The notes under the pieces: model-generated
What the model was told of the DNA's origin: nothing
The model's database searches: none
What the model saw: only the letters and a program-made list of their open reading frames with translations
Assembly: GCA_964394085.1 (NCBI GenBank)
Contig: CAYMWF010000006.1
Span: forward strand, 39,331-102,219
From: CAYMWF01 sp964394085 [NCBI: uncultured Gemmatimonadota bacterium]
GTDB lineage: Bacteria; GCA-2686955; CAYMWF01
Direction of reading: 5' to 3'
Length of the DNA stretch: 62,889 nucleotides
Translations under genes and position numbers: made by a program
Shown here: positions 17,242 through 26,903 of the stretch, piece after piece
Layout: each line of letters opens with the position of its first letter
How positions within the stretch are numbered: position 1 is the first letter of the stretch

Positions 17242-18702
17242 ATGGATTTTGACAATGCACGGAACCTGGCCCGGGAAGCCATGGATGTAGTTCGTCGCCT
17301 CGGCGTCGATTATGGAGACATCCGGCTGCTGAGGAAGCGGGCCCAGGTGATAATGACCGAGGACAGAAGGGTCATGTTCCTTTCCGACAGAGACACGTAC
17401 GGGTTCGGCATAAGGATCATCGCCGCCGGCTCGTGGGGGTTTGCGGGGAGCAACGTGATCACCCCCGCTGAAATCGACAGGGTATCACGCCTGGCCGTCG
17501 AAGTTGCGGAAGCCAGTGCGACGACCCGGGGAAACGGCGGCGTCGAGCTGCTCCGGCAGGATCCGGCTAAAGATTCCTGGTTCACACGGGTTGAAATAGA
17601 TCCTTTCGATATTCCGGTACATGAGAAGGTCGGTGTTCTTCTTGAGACTTCCGAGAAGATGCTTGGCGTGAAAGGTGTTACCAAGGCTTCCGGACATATG
17701 TTCTTCGAGAAGGTGGACAAGCTGTTTTCGAATACCGAGGGATCCGAAATCGAAACAGGTGTTTTCACTTCATCCGCCTTTATCACGGCGATAGCGGCCG
17801 CGGACGGCGATGCGAAAACACGCACCTTTTCCCTTCCCTCGGGGACTACCGGGTACGAACTGATTCATGAATCGGATTTTCCGTCCCATGCGGAAAGGGT
17901 CGGAGAAGAAGCCGTTCAGCATCTGAAATCGCCGCCCTGTCCGGCAGGGAAGCGGGACCTCATCCTCCTTCCCAGCCACCTCTGCCTGACCATCCACGAA
18001 TCGGTGGGTCACGCTACCGAACTCGACCGGGCCGAAGGGATGGAGGAGAGCCTGGCCGGCAGATCTTTTGCCACGCCGGATAAGCTTGGAAAATTGAAAT
18101 ACGGTTCTCCGATAGTAAATTTCAAGGCGGACAATACGCTCCCGAAGGGGCTGGCCACTCACGGGTATGATGATGACGGGGTGCCGGGAAAAACCTGGCA
18201 TATAGTCAAGGACGGGGTTTTCACCGGTTACAGCACCAACAGGGCGACCGGAGGTGCGATAGGCGACACCGAAAGCCTGGGATGCTGCCGGGCCGATTCC
18301 TGGAGCTCGATTCCGATCGTCCGCATGCCGAACCTGTCCCTCGAACCGGGCAGGGAACGGATCGACCTGGATGATCTCATCACCGATACGAAGGATGGAA
18401 TCCTCATCGAAGGCCTCGGGAGTTTCAGCATCGACCAGATGCGCATCAACTTCCAGTTCGGGGGGAACGCTTTCTGGGAAATAAAGAACGGAAAGATCAC
18501 CCGAATGCTCAAGAATGTCAATTACCAGGCTATTACGACCGAATTCTGGAACTCGTGCGACGCCATCTGCGACGAGAGATCCTGGGAACCGCACGGGGTC
18601 ACCAACTGCGGCAAGGGGGATCCCGTCCAGACATCCAAGATTACTCATGGCGCGTCGCCCGCGCGTTTCAGGAATATAAATGTGGGAGGGATAAGGCCGT
18701 GA
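17242..18702 (+). CDS. TldD-family metalloprotease subunit
   Basis: The zinc-carrying subunit of the TldD-TldE heterodimeric protease, which cleaves unstructured peptides and is known for microcin processing and CcdA degradation. The 486-residue protein carries the diagnostic HExxxH site as H252-E253-S-V-G-H257, inside a well-conserved block beginning LCLTIHESVGHATE. ATG 17242 has GAGG seven bases upstream. It is followed by tldE with a 4-base GTGA overlap, so the two are cotranslated. Cytosolic, with no signal peptide. Confidence 0.92.
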   Translation: MDFDNARNLAREAMDVVRRLGVDYGDIRLLRKRAQVIMTEDRRVMFLSDRDTYGFGIRIIAAGSWGFAGSNVITPAEIDRVSRLAVEVAEASATTRGNGGVELLRQDPAKDSWFTRVEIDPFDIPVHEKVGVLLETSEKMLGVKGVTKASGHMFFEKVDKLFSNTEGSEIETGVFTSSAFITAIAAADGDAKTRTFSLPSGTTGYELIHESDFPSHAERVGEEAVQHLKSPPCPAGKRDLILLPSHLCLTIHESVGHATELDRAEGMEESLAGRSFATPDKLGKLKYGSPIVNFKADNTLPKGLATHGYDDDGVPGKTWHIVKDGVFTGYSTNRATGGAIGDTESLGCCRADSWSSIPIVRMPNLSLEPGRERIDLDDLITDTKDGILIEGLGSFSIDQMRINFQFGGNAFWEIKNGKITRMLKNVNYQAITTEFWNSCDAICDERSWEPHGVTNCGKGDPVQTSKITHGASPARFRNINVGGIRP

Positions 18703-19991
18703 CGAAGGAACAAGCGAAACAGACAGCCGAAAAGGCGCTGCAATATTCGGAAGCGGATGACACCGTCGTAACCATCTCTTTCAACAAGAAAGGCGCAACC
18801 CGGTTCGCCAACAACAAGATCACCCAGAATGTAAGCAACACGAATGCGACGATTACGGTTAACGCGGCTTTCGGAAACAAGTCCGGCAAAGCATCCGGAG
18901 ACGACATGAACGAGGATGCCGTCAAGGCTCTCGTTTCCCGGGCGGTGGAGATGGCCCGTTCGGCCCATCCCGATCCGGAGTACATGCCCCCCGTGAAGCC
19001 GGCCGAATATCCCGAGGTCGAATCCTATGACGAAGAAACCGAGAAGTTCAGCCCGGCGGACCGGGCTGCCATCGTCCGGCAGTGCATCGAAAAATCCGCC
19101 GGTGAAGGGTTGATTACGGCGGGCAGCATCTCGACACAGGTCAACAAGCTGGCCATCGCAAACTCCGAGGGGCTTTTCGCCTTCCACGACTCCACCAAGG
19201 CGCACCTTCAGAGCACTTCGATGACCTCGAACAGCTCTGGCTGGGCTTACGAATCGTCTGAAAAAATCAACGATATAGATTGTAACGGGGTCATCGATCG
19301 GGCGGTCGCCAAGGCCCGTGAATCGGTCGATCCGCGGGAGCTGCCTCCGGGCAGGTATACCGTTATCCTGGAGCCGATTGCCGTAACCCAGTTCACGGGG
19401 TTCATGTTCTGGCACTACTGGGCGAAAATGGCCGACCAGGGCACATCGTTCATGTCGGGCAGACAGGGCACGAAAGTTTTCGGAGATAATATAACGGTGC
19501 GCACGGAACCCGGGTATCCGGGGCTTCCGGGGCGTCCTTTCGATATGGAGGGGATGCCGAAAAGCAAGATGACTTTTGTACGGAACGGGGTGGCTGAAAA
19601 ACTCTTCAGCAACCGTTACTGGGCGCAGAAAACCGGTATCCAGGCGACGAACTGGCCGTCCAATCTCATCATCGAGGGCAACGACCACACGGTCGACGAC
19701 CTGGTGAAATCCACCAAGCGGGGCATACTGATATCACGGTTCTGGTATGTCAGGTTCGTAGATCCGATGGAAATGCTTCTTACTGGAATGACAAGGGACG
19801 GAACATTCCTGGTCGAAGACGGCGAGGTCAAGTACGGAATCAAGAACCTCCGCTTCAATGACAGCCCGCTTCATGCGTTGAACCGCGTCGAGATAATGAC
19901 GCGCTCCCGCAGGGCAGGCGAGGGGTTCGACGCCCTGGCCCCCGCGATGAAGATTAGAGATTTCAACTTCACGAGCGCCACGCAGTTCTGA
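18699..19991 (+). CDS. TldE/PmbA-family metalloprotease partner
   Basis: The partner subunit of TldD, 430 residues, which lacks the HExxxH zinc motif, as expected for TldE/PmbA. The N-terminal IAFNKKGATRF-like segment and the C-terminal GNDHTVDDLVKST and GTFLVEDGEVKYGIKNLRF blocks are family-typical. The start is GTG 18699, which overlaps the tldD stop (GTGA) and has GGGAGGG upstream. An open frame reaching 18555 overlaps tldD coding sequence and is not used. Coupling ensures equimolar subunits. Confidence 0.9.
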   Translation: MTKEQAKQTAEKALQYSEADDTVVTISFNKKGATRFANNKITQNVSNTNATITVNAAFGNKSGKASGDDMNEDAVKALVSRAVEMARSAHPDPEYMPPVKPAEYPEVESYDEETEKFSPADRAAIVRQCIEKSAGEGLITAGSISTQVNKLAIANSEGLFAFHDSTKAHLQSTSMTSNSSGWAYESSEKINDIDCNGVIDRAVAKARESVDPRELPPGRYTVILEPIAVTQFTGFMFWHYWAKMADQGTSFMSGRQGTKVFGDNITVRTEPGYPGLPGRPFDMEGMPKSKMTFVRNGVAEKLFSNRYWAQKTGIQATNWPSNLIIEGNDHTVDDLVKSTKRGILISRFWYVRFVDPMEMLLTGMTRDGTFLVEDGEVKYGIKNLRFNDSPLHALNRVEIMTRSRRAGEGFDALAPAMKIRDFNFTSATQF

Positions 19992-19996
19992 CAGGG

Positions 19997-20076
19997 CAGG
20001 TTCGGCAGGCGAACCTGATAACTCCAAACGAAACCGCCGTCCTCGGTCCGGGAATCTTCCCGGCCGGGACGGCGGT
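19997..20076 (+). terminator. two hairpins behind tldE
   Basis: A perfect 8-bp stem CAGGTTCG/CGAACCTG (19997-20017) is followed by a long GC-rich hairpin. Its outer arm ACCGCCGTCC (20033-20042) pairs with GGGACGGCGGT (20066-20076) around an inner CCGGGAATCTTCCCGG. The U-tract is short (GTTT). It lies between convergent genes and probably ends tldDE transcripts. Confidence 0.6.
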
Positions 20077-20094
20077 GTTTGATCGGACAGAATA

Positions 20095-20116
20095 AAAGAC
20101 CGTGCAGGCGGTCTTT
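20095..20116 (-). terminator. terminator overlapping the lipoprotein stop codon
   Basis: AAAGACCG/CGGTCTTT with a 6-base loop, followed on the minus strand by TATTCTG. The TAA stop of the lipoprotein gene is inside the stem. The same stem core recurs at 55189-55225. Confidence 0.6.
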
Positions 20117-21347
20117 ACCAGTCCAGGATAAAGATATCGATCCCTGTGATATCTTCCGATGTCTCTAATTCAACGGCTTCACCCGCAAATCCGAACGGTT
20201 CGCCTATGCCGAGCATGCCGTCATCGTCGGCATCCACGAAAGCGCTGACGAAATAGGTTCCCGGGCTCAGGTCGTCAAGTTCGTAAGGGCCCGGATCATC
20301 CAGCTCGGTATTCTGGACCGGTGTGAACGATGCTCCGAGGGCCAAAACGTATATGGTGCCGGAGGTTATGCCGTAATACTCCACCGTTCCCGAGATCGAG
20401 CCGTCGGCGCCGGTGTCTTCCAGTATGATATCGATACCGTATACGGGGTTGATGCCGTCGACCTCGACCGGTTCACCGTAAAATCCGACCGGATCGCCCT
20501 GGCTCATCATGGTGTCGTTGTTCGAATCCATGTAAGCGGAGATCAGGTATGATCCCTCGGGAAGGTCTTCGAGCGCGTAGGCGCCGGGCCCGTCCACTTC
20601 GTCCGTCCCGACCCAGGCTCCTCCGCCCAGAACATAAACCTGCCCGGTTTTCGCTCCTCCGAAATAATCGATATCCCCGTGGATCTCGGAAGTTCCCGTA
20701 GGCGCGTCTTCTATGGTGAAATCGTAATTGGTCCAGTCGCCCGTGACTTCACCCACCGCACCGCCCGCCGGCTCTCCGATATTCAGGAAGCCGTTGTCGT
20801 TCAAATCGATGAAGGCGGTGATGGCATATTCTCCGGCAGCGAGGTTTCCGACCGTGTAGGCGATCGGAAAAGGTCCGGATAGATTTTCCTGCCAGGTCGA
20901 AGAACCGAGGATGGTGAGAATGATCGTTCCGGACTGCACGCCGTTGTAGAAGATGGTGCCCGTGACGCCCGAGTCGCCGGAGGCGATGGTGATGTCCACG
21001 TTTTTCACTTCCTCGCCCGCAACCGTCACGATGTCGCCGATGCCGAAGGGTTCTCCGATTTCCGGCAGACCGGAACTGTTGTTGTCGATGAAGGCGTAAA
21101 GTGCGTAAATGCCGTCCGCCAGATCAGTTATGGTGTAGTCGCCGGGACCGTTGATGGTGATAACGACAAAAGGGGTTTCACTGTCGCCCGACATCGCGCT
21201 GATGGTGATGGTTCCCGATCCGTTGTAAAAAATTGTACCCGATATGGCGCCGCCGCCGCCGCCGCCCGTCGGGTCGTCTCCTTCGCATCCCGTCAGGATC
21301 AAGCCACCCGAAAGCATCAAGATCAGCAGATAAACGATTTTCTTCAT
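20115..21347 (-). CDS. secreted lipoprotein with four tandem beta-domains
   Basis: A 410-residue lipoprotein: signal peptide with lipobox LTGC, then a glycine-rich linker (TGGGGGG). The rest is four tandem units of about 90-95 residues, starting near residues 34, 128, 225 and 322. Each unit has SGT-I-YxG at its start, a GPYxLxDLxxGxY turn, then a calcium-loop-like D-x-N-x-D-G followed by GEP-x-G. The architecture resembles carboxypeptidase-regulatory or dockerin-adjacent beta domains, and calcium binding is likely. The function is unknown and could be surface adhesion or scaffolding. ATG 21347 has AAGGAG upstream. It is monocistronic and convergent with tldE. Confidence 0.8.
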   Translation of the reverse strand: MKKIVYLLILMLSGGLILTGCEGDDPTGGGGGGAISGTIFYNGSGTITISAMSGDSETPFVVITINGPGDYTITDLADGIYALYAFIDNNSSGLPEIGEPFGIGDIVTVAGEEVKNVDITIASGDSGVTGTIFYNGVQSGTIILTILGSSTWQENLSGPFPIAYTVGNLAAGEYAITAFIDLNDNGFLNIGEPAGGAVGEVTGDWTNYDFTIEDAPTGTSEIHGDIDYFGGAKTGQVYVLGGGAWVGTDEVDGPGAYALEDLPEGSYLISAYMDSNNDTMMSQGDPVGFYGEPVEVDGINPVYGIDIILEDTGADGSISGTVEYYGITSGTIYVLALGASFTPVQNTELDDPGPYELDDLSPGTYFVSAFVDADDDGMLGIGEPFGFAGEAVELETSEDITGIDIFILDW

Positions 21348-21715
21348 GATTCGCTCCTTCCAGAACCGGAATACCGTCGTTTTACCAGCCGGTTCTTCTC
21401 AAATTCAGTATCACAGAAGCCGCGCAAAAGAAAGCATGAATGAAAATAATGATATTCGACAGCGGAGAACGGATGTTGGTCTTTGCCAGGGCATCCATGA
21501 AACACCTTGTCCGCTTGCCGGAACAGGAAGTATATTACCGGCGATGTAACGACCTGTGCGGCAGAGATTTATGCAGGACGAACGATCTACGGAGATTATC
21601 AGGCCGGATGTGAGTGGCAAAAGGGCTGGAAAAACAGTGGTTTGAAATGTCGTCAATTCTCTTGAAAACGATGCGAGGCGCTTGCGAAATCCCGAATTTT
21701 GATTACCGGCGGTTA

Positions 21716-22711
21716 ATGCGTGAAAAAGGTTTCAGACGGGGTTTTGCGTGTATATCGATCCTGCTGCTTTCGTTGGCATTTATCCTGCCGGGATTCTTCG
21801 GAGTGGCGGATTCTGCGGGAAACTCCGGAGCGTCGGAGTCGGACTGTATAGACAAAACGCGGCCACGGGTATGTTTCACTTTCGACGACCCGAATTCTTA
21901 TCGCACCCCGTCTCTCGACTGGCGCGAGAGGAACCGGAGAATTCTGGAAGCCTTGAAGAAAAACGATCTGCAGGCGGCCCTGTTCGTGTGCGGGAAGAGA
22001 GTGGATAACGGACCGGGTCGAATAATCCTCGAGAGGTGGGACCGTTCAGGCCACCTGATCTGCAATCACACATATTCCCACATCAACTACAACTCGCCGA
22101 AAGTCGTATTCGAGGATTTCAGGAAAGATTTTCTCAGGTGCGATGCTTTGATCGGTGAGTACGCGCATTATAAACGGCTCTTCCGGTTTCCATACCTCAA
22201 GGAGGGAGACACGGTAACGAAAAGAGATGCCTTCCGGGAGGAGCTGAAACAGCGCGGATACGGACCGGGACATGTTACGATAGATGCGTCGGACTGGTAC
22301 ATCGACGGAAGGCTGAAGACGCGGCTGGAGCTGAACCCGGCGGCGGCGACAACTCCTTACCGGGATTTCTACCTGAAGCATATTCTCGAGCGGGCTGAAT
22401 ACTACCGGAACCTTGCACAGGAAACCCTGGGGAGGGAAGTGCCTCACTCGCTGCTGATACATCACAACCTGCTGAACGCCCTTTTTCTTGGCGATTTGAT
22501 CGAGATGTTTCAGCGACAGGGATGGGAAACCATCGACGCATCCCTGGCATTTCAGGACAGTGTTTACCTGCGATTCGCCGATACGCTGCCGGCGGGCGAA
22601 AGCATCATCTGGGCTCTCGCCGGGGAAAGCGATGAATTCGAATCCCGGCTTCGTTACCCCGCCGAAGACGGAGTTTATGAAAAAGAAGAGATGGACAGAC
22701 TCGGCTTATAG
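21716..22711 (+). CDS. exported polysaccharide deacetylase (NodB fold)
   Basis: Metal-dependent carbohydrate esterase (CE4-like), 331 residues, with a signal peptide (ISILLLSLAFILPGFFGVA). The motifs are in order: CFTFDD (catalytic base and metal Asp), CNHTYSH (two metal His) and FRFPYLKEGD (RxxPY motif). A later IDASDWYID and HSLLIHHN supply the remaining active-site residues. The likely role is removing acetyl groups from peptidoglycan or an exopolysaccharide in the periplasm. The start is ambiguous: GTG 21614 gives 34 extra residues before the signal peptide, so I prefer ATG 21716 although its ribosome-binding site is weak. Confidence 0.82.
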   Translation: MREKGFRRGFACISILLLSLAFILPGFFGVADSAGNSGASESDCIDKTRPRVCFTFDDPNSYRTPSLDWRERNRRILEALKKNDLQAALFVCGKRVDNGPGRIILERWDRSGHLICNHTYSHINYNSPKVVFEDFRKDFLRCDALIGEYAHYKRLFRFPYLKEGDTVTKRDAFREELKQRGYGPGHVTIDASDWYIDGRLKTRLELNPAAATTPYRDFYLKHILERAEYYRNLAQETLGREVPHSLLIHHNLLNALFLGDLIEMFQRQGWETIDASLAFQDSVYLRFADTLPAGESIIWALAGESDEFESRLRYPAEDGVYEKEEMDRLGL

Positions 22712-22788
22712 GGGAGAAAAACCATCAGCCCGAATCCCCCTCATGTTCCGAAATCCGCTCAGTCGCATCCCCTCTTCTCAGGAGATGA

Positions 22789-23538
22789 TCATTTCAACTC
22801 CTCGAGCAGCTCCTTTTTGATTTCACTTTTCAGATTTTCGATATCTTTCTCAAGGAAAATCCTCGAAACTTCCCCTGTGGCGATTTTTTCGAGATATAAT
22901 CCTTGTTCATCTTCGAACATACGCCAAAGCTTTTTTGCATCCTTATAAAAATATATATCTCCGGTATGGTATGCATGGGCCTGAACATCGCCTTCCACAT
23001 CCAGTTTATATTGAGGCTCGGACGTGCCGATGCCCATTTTGCCCTCTTTTATTCTCACAGTGCTCTGACCGGAATAATAATCCTTGAAAGCAAAACCGCC
23101 ACCCGCATTCCAGAGGTGGGGCGAACCTTCCGATGACGAAAGCCCATACTGGTAATCCCCCACTTCAATCGTTGGAAAATCCGCAGAATAGTAGAGGTGA
23201 GAAACTCTCGTGACATCACTGGTTCTCAACCCCCCGAAGATATCGAGCTTATATTCCGGCTGGAGGATTCCTATGCCGACACTGCCGTTGAAATACGAAG
23301 TCCCTTCTGATTTCAAGGCGAAACCTGAACTGCTGACAGCTTCGATTCCCACACCGTTATCACTGCTTCCCCGAAAGGCGGTGCCGTCACTCAAATTATC
23401 CAGCCAGACGATTCCATCCGGATGCGGCTTTGGAGCGTGAACTTCTCTGAGCCAGCCCCTATTTTCTTCGTTTGCCTCCGCAAAACACAATGTGAAGCTC
23501 ATCAGAAGAATGAAAAAAGTGGAAACGGAACGAATCAT
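22789..23538 (-). CDS. secreted repeat protein with fibre-like GIGT motifs
   Basis: A 249-residue exported protein with signal peptide (FILLMSFTLCFA). It contains two copies of the motif VGIG/MGIGT-x-x-P-x-YKLD(V/I). This motif is widespread in phage tail-fibre and surface proteins of Bacteroidota-like bacteria and usually precedes an intramolecular chaperone region. The C-terminus is a short amphipathic coiled coil (ENLKSEIKKELLEELK). The true start is ATG 23538, because AGGAGG lies immediately upstream; the ATG at 23553 would place that site inside the gene. It is the last gene of a minus-strand operon and visibly more AT-rich than its neighbours. Function is unknown beyond a surface or fibre role. 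Confidence 0.7.
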   Translation of the reverse strand: MIRSVSTFFILLMSFTLCFAEANEENRGWLREVHAPKPHPDGIVWLDNLSDGTAFRGSSDNGVGIEAVSSSGFALKSEGTSYFNGSVGIGILQPEYKLDIFGGLRTSDVTRVSHLYYSADFPTIEVGDYQYGLSSSEGSPHLWNAGGGFAFKDYYSGQSTVRIKEGKMGIGTSEPQYKLDVEGDVQAHAYHTGDIYFYKDAKKLWRMFEDEQGLYLEKIATGEVSRIFLEKDIENLKSEIKKELLEELK

Positions 23539-23549
23539 GACAAACCTCC

Positions 23550-24485
23550 TCATACGAGTGTCTCTATGGTGCCTATCTCTATACCAGCCCTGTTGTTGAC
23601 AGGGGGATAGAATCTTGCGGCGATTTCTTCCGCGGTGGATTCGGAGATGATGCCCAGGCGTTTCATAACGGAGAAATAAACGGGGATTACGGGCAGGAGC
23701 GATCCGTCATCTATTTTGACGGCGATGCCTAACCCGTGATCCGGCACCGACCCGCAATATACTCCGGCTCCGCCTCTTTTTACCATGAACAGCGGTTTTT
23801 CGCCCAGCAGCTCGTTGAACCGGGGCTCGCCGGTGTCGCCGCCCGCATGGAGCCACATGGCGTTGAAGACACGGCGGATCGCTTTAGCCAGGCTCGGCTC
23901 GAAATGACGCCCCGCCCCGCCCATCCTCGCGTACCCCAGGGCCATCTGCCGAAGGGTGAGATAGTGAATCGGCGCTGAACAGCCGTCCACGCCGAGGGCT
24001 ATTTCATTTTTGTCGACGTTACAGATTCGCCCGACATATTCGACGATGTTCCGCTGGTGGGGATGCTCCATTTCGAGGTAGGTATCAGGATCGTAGCCCT
24101 GGTGCAGGCAGACGGCCAGCATGCCCGCGTGTTTCCCGGAGCAGTTGTCTTCGAGTCCCCGCCCCGACTTCACCATACCGGGTTCGGCCCCGATCTTGTC
24201 GAGGATTCTCTTTACCCGACGCACCTGATCGTCGCCGCCCCGGTGCGAACCGCATATGATGGCTATGTCGGCGTCATCGAGACCGTAATCGCCGGCCGCT
24301 CCGGTGAGGATTACCGGCAGACACTGGATCGGTTTCGCCGCGGAGCGGATATATGCACTGTAACAGGGGTCTCCGGCGGAATGGATCAAATCCCCGGTAT
24401 CATCGGTCACCGCCACCGATCCGCGATGTAAAGTGTCCTTCAATCCCGATCGGGTTATGACGGCGAGGGGTACTGATTTCTGCAA
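23550..24485 (-). CDS. L-asparaginase II family protein
   Basis: 311-residue protein of the asparaginase II family (PF06089 type, as in Rhizobium), cytoplasmic, predicted to hydrolyse L-asparagine to aspartate and ammonia. Family hallmarks seen are TRSGLKDTLHRGSVAV at the N-terminus, SAAKPIQCLP, GSHRG, NCSGKHAGML and GVDGCSAP. Length is slightly below the usual 330. The start is an unusual TTG at 24485, five bases behind the stop of the kelch gene, with GAGTAGAG as the probable ribosome-binding site; translation is likely coupled. Why asparaginase should be cotranscribed with two secreted proteins is unclear. Confidence 0.85.
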   Translation of the reverse strand: MQKSVPLAVITRSGLKDTLHRGSVAVTDDTGDLIHSAGDPCYSAYIRSAAKPIQCLPVILTGAAGDYGLDDADIAIICGSHRGGDDQVRRVKRILDKIGAEPGMVKSGRGLEDNCSGKHAGMLAVCLHQGYDPDTYLEMEHPHQRNIVEYVGRICNVDKNEIALGVDGCSAPIHYLTLRQMALGYARMGGAGRHFEPSLAKAIRRVFNAMWLHAGGDTGEPRFNELLGEKPLFMVKRGGAGVYCGSVPDHGLGIAVKIDDGSLLPVIPVYFSVMKRLGIISESTAEEIAARFYPPVNNRAGIEIGTIETLV

Positions 24486-24490
24486 ACGCT

Positions 24491-25840
24491 CTACTCGATT
24501 TTCACGCTGTGCTCCGCAACGGCGATCTGCCCGCCGCCGCCCGGTTCGAGGATGCGAAGAACCAGGGTGTATATACCGGGTTGGGCGGAGCCTGGAATCA
24601 TCTGCTGCATATTCGCAAAAAGATGCGTATCGGGACCGAGGTCGATTCCGGAAACCGCGGTGATCGGGAAAATCGGTCCCCAGGGCAGACGCACATTCAA
24701 GACCGCATCCACGGTGATCGGCTCCTCGGCGTATCCCTCGTTGGATAGGAATGCCGTGAACGCCGCCGTTTCACCGGGAGTGTAAATATCTTTTTCCGGT
24801 TCCACCCGCGGATGGATGAAAGTTTCGAACTCGCCGCGCCAGAGAACCGGGTCGCCGTAGCAGCCTTTCCAGCAGAAGATGTGCCCGTTCGCAAAGGCCA
24901 GCCTGGGCCCGTTCTGATCTCCTATCGGTTCGGGAAGCTCCTGCAGCTCAGTCCATGCCGAATCGGAAAGCGAATACCCGAAAAATCTGTCACCCGGCTC
25001 TTCGGGATAAACTGCGCCGCCGCTGAGCGCATAAATGGTATCGGCTTTGCTGCCTCCGAGGTAGATCAGCGAACCTCCGTCTCCAACTCCGTCAGGCTCC
25101 GACGGGATCGGTGCAGCCTCGAACCAGGCATCTTCGTGGATATCATAGCGGAAGAAATCGTAGTGCGGTTCATGCTCGTCGTATTCTCCGGGGAGAGCGT
25201 AGAGGTCATCGCCTCCCGCCCACACGATCGAGCAGCCGTCATCCGTGCGGGTCGGAGGTTCCGCCAGCGTGGTCCAGGTATCGGAAAGCGCGGAGTAACG
25301 GGCCAGCTTGGTACCGTGCCCGTAAGGAGATCTGGCGCCTATGATAGCGTAGAAGTATTTGTCGACCCAGTTGTCCAGCACTTCTCCGGGAACCATGGTT
25401 ATGGCATCACCCGCCCCCTGCCCGCCGGGGGAGGGGGTGGGAGCGAGCTCCACCCAGGTATCCTCGCTGATATCATACCGGTAGAAGAAGTTCCGTGTAG
25501 TTTCCGAATAAGCGGAGCCGATCATGGCGTACACGGAATTTCCGCCGTCCCAGGCCAGGCATGTGCCGTTCTTGAACTTTTCGGGAGGGACGGACAGGTC
25601 GAGCCATTCACCGGTTCCGGCGTTGTACGACATGAAATGCATCGAACCGCCGTACATGTTGCTTGTTGCGAGGAACACGAGGTCACCCGCACCGCATACG
25701 GCGGCAGCATAATTATGCACATAGAGCGCGTCCGATTCTTCCAGCCACAGGTTACCTTCGGCGAGTCCCGTCACCGGTATCAGAATGAAGATCAGTAAAA
25801 CGGCAGTGCGGGACAAGCCGCGATTTCCATAGCATCTCAT
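24491..25840 (-). CDS. secreted kelch-repeat beta-propeller protein
   Basis: A 449-residue exported protein: signal peptide (VLLIFILIPVTGLAEG), then about five kelch-like repeats with the pattern (D/G)DxxYA(L/I)xG...FxRYDIxxDxWxE. One repeat cluster covers roughly residues 110-180, another 220-310. The last 110 residues form an Ig-like or CARDB-like beta domain (YTPGETAAFTAFLSNEG). These proteins are usually binding modules without enzymatic activity. ATG 25840 has AGGAG eight bases upstream. It heads the operon kelch, asparaginase, fibre-like protein. Confidence 0.8.
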   Translation of the reverse strand: MRCYGNRGLSRTAVLLIFILIPVTGLAEGNLWLEESDALYVHNYAAAVCGAGDLVFLATSNMYGGSMHFMSYNAGTGEWLDLSVPPEKFKNGTCLAWDGGNSVYAMIGSAYSETTRNFFYRYDISEDTWVELAPTPSPGGQGAGDAITMVPGEVLDNWVDKYFYAIIGARSPYGHGTKLARYSALSDTWTTLAEPPTRTDDGCSIVWAGGDDLYALPGEYDEHEPHYDFFRYDIHEDAWFEAAPIPSEPDGVGDGGSLIYLGGSKADTIYALSGGAVYPEEPGDRFFGYSLSDSAWTELQELPEPIGDQNGPRLAFANGHIFCWKGCYGDPVLWRGEFETFIHPRVEPEKDIYTPGETAAFTAFLSNEGYAEEPITVDAVLNVRLPWGPIFPITAVSGIDLGPDTHLFANMQQMIPGSAQPGIYTLVLRILEPGGGGQIAVAEHSVKIE

Positions 25841-26015
25841 TTTATGTTCTCCTGACATCCTAGAAATCTATAGACAATCAGGACGCCCTGGGATAGGAAA
25901 CAGGCATCACTGAAGATCTACTTCGTATATCGATCCAGGTAATGATAACCTGATTTTTCCGATTCGCCACTTTTTCGAATTTCAGGAAAGTTATTTGAGA
26001 TATCCGATGATGCAG

Positions 26016-26903
26016 CTATCGCCTGACGGCGTGAATGAAAACGAATTCGCCCCGGGTAAGGCGCGAACCGATCAGGAGACGGTCGAACATCCTGAGCAGC
26101 TTGAGAGAACCGATTTTCGGCGCGGAAGGCCACTTGTAGATTCTGAAACCCACAGCCAGGGCTCTGAGCAGCACCGAGAAGGTGCGGTATTCCACAATCT
26201 CGAAGTGTTCCCGGGTGAGGGTCAGCAGTTCCTCCCCCGCGGCATCTTCGAAAGGTGAGCGCGGCAGGTCGCCGGGGCCGAGTTTCCTGTAAAGGTATTC
26301 CAGGAGGGGAAGGCCGATGTGTTCGATGTATACGAAACGACCTCCCGGTTTCAGGCTTTTTTTTATCTCTCCGAGGAGGTGCCCGATATCGGCGACATGG
26401 TGCAGAGACGCACTTGATACTACAGCCTCGCAGGATTCCCCTTCGAGAACGAGCCGGTTCAAATCGGCTTTTTTATATTCGAGATCGCCGAACCTGCCGT
26501 GGAGGAGCGGATCATTCGACAGACGGGATTCCTCGGCGAACCGGCGGGCGGTTTCGAGGCGGGGCTCGCTGATGTCGTAACCTGTAACATTCATACCGCA
26601 TCGGGCCAGCTCGAGGGAAAGCCAGCCGGAGCCGCACCCGATGTCGATTATCCTTCCCGGTTCCGGGATTACGATTTCGAGCAGTTTCCTGATATAGGGA
26701 CCGAGAATGATATCGTGGGTCGCCGGGTCCAGCCTGAAAGCGGCGGTTCTCAGTTTGTGTTTCGGGATAGGAATCCGTTCACCCCGCCTCAGGTCGAACC
26801 AGAGGGGAATGAGCCCTGATTCGCGAAGCAGTTCCTCCGCCTCCCCCCAGTACTCGGCCTCCTCGGCAAGCTGTTTCGTATACGGTTCGTCCCCTTTATC
26901 CAT
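26016..26903 (-). CDS. class I SAM-dependent methyltransferase
   Basis: 295-residue cytoplasmic protein with a Rossmann-type methyltransferase domain at about residues 80-195. Motif I is IIDIGCGSGWLSLELA, the acidic residue ending strand 2 is in GYDISEPRLE, and a post-motif SSASLHHVADI precedes LKPGGRFVYIEH. The N-terminal 70 residues and the basic C-terminal region (around KIGSLKLLRMFDRLLIG) may bind substrate. The pattern is of the UbiE/MenG-like or glycan methyltransferase type, so the substrate cannot be stated. Monocistronic on the minus strand. Confidence 0.82.
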   Translation of the reverse strand: MDKGDEPYTKQLAEEAEYWGEAEELLRESGLIPLWFDLRRGERIPIPKHKLRTAAFRLDPATHDIILGPYIRKLLEIVIPEPGRIIDIGCGSGWLSLELARCGMNVTGYDISEPRLETARRFAEESRLSNDPLLHGRFGDLEYKKADLNRLVLEGESCEAVVSSASLHHVADIGHLLGEIKKSLKPGGRFVYIEHIGLPLLEYLYRKLGPGDLPRSPFEDAAGEELLTLTREHFEIVEYRTFSVLLRALAVGFRIYKWPSAPKIGSLKLLRMFDRLLIGSRLTRGEFVFIHAVRR

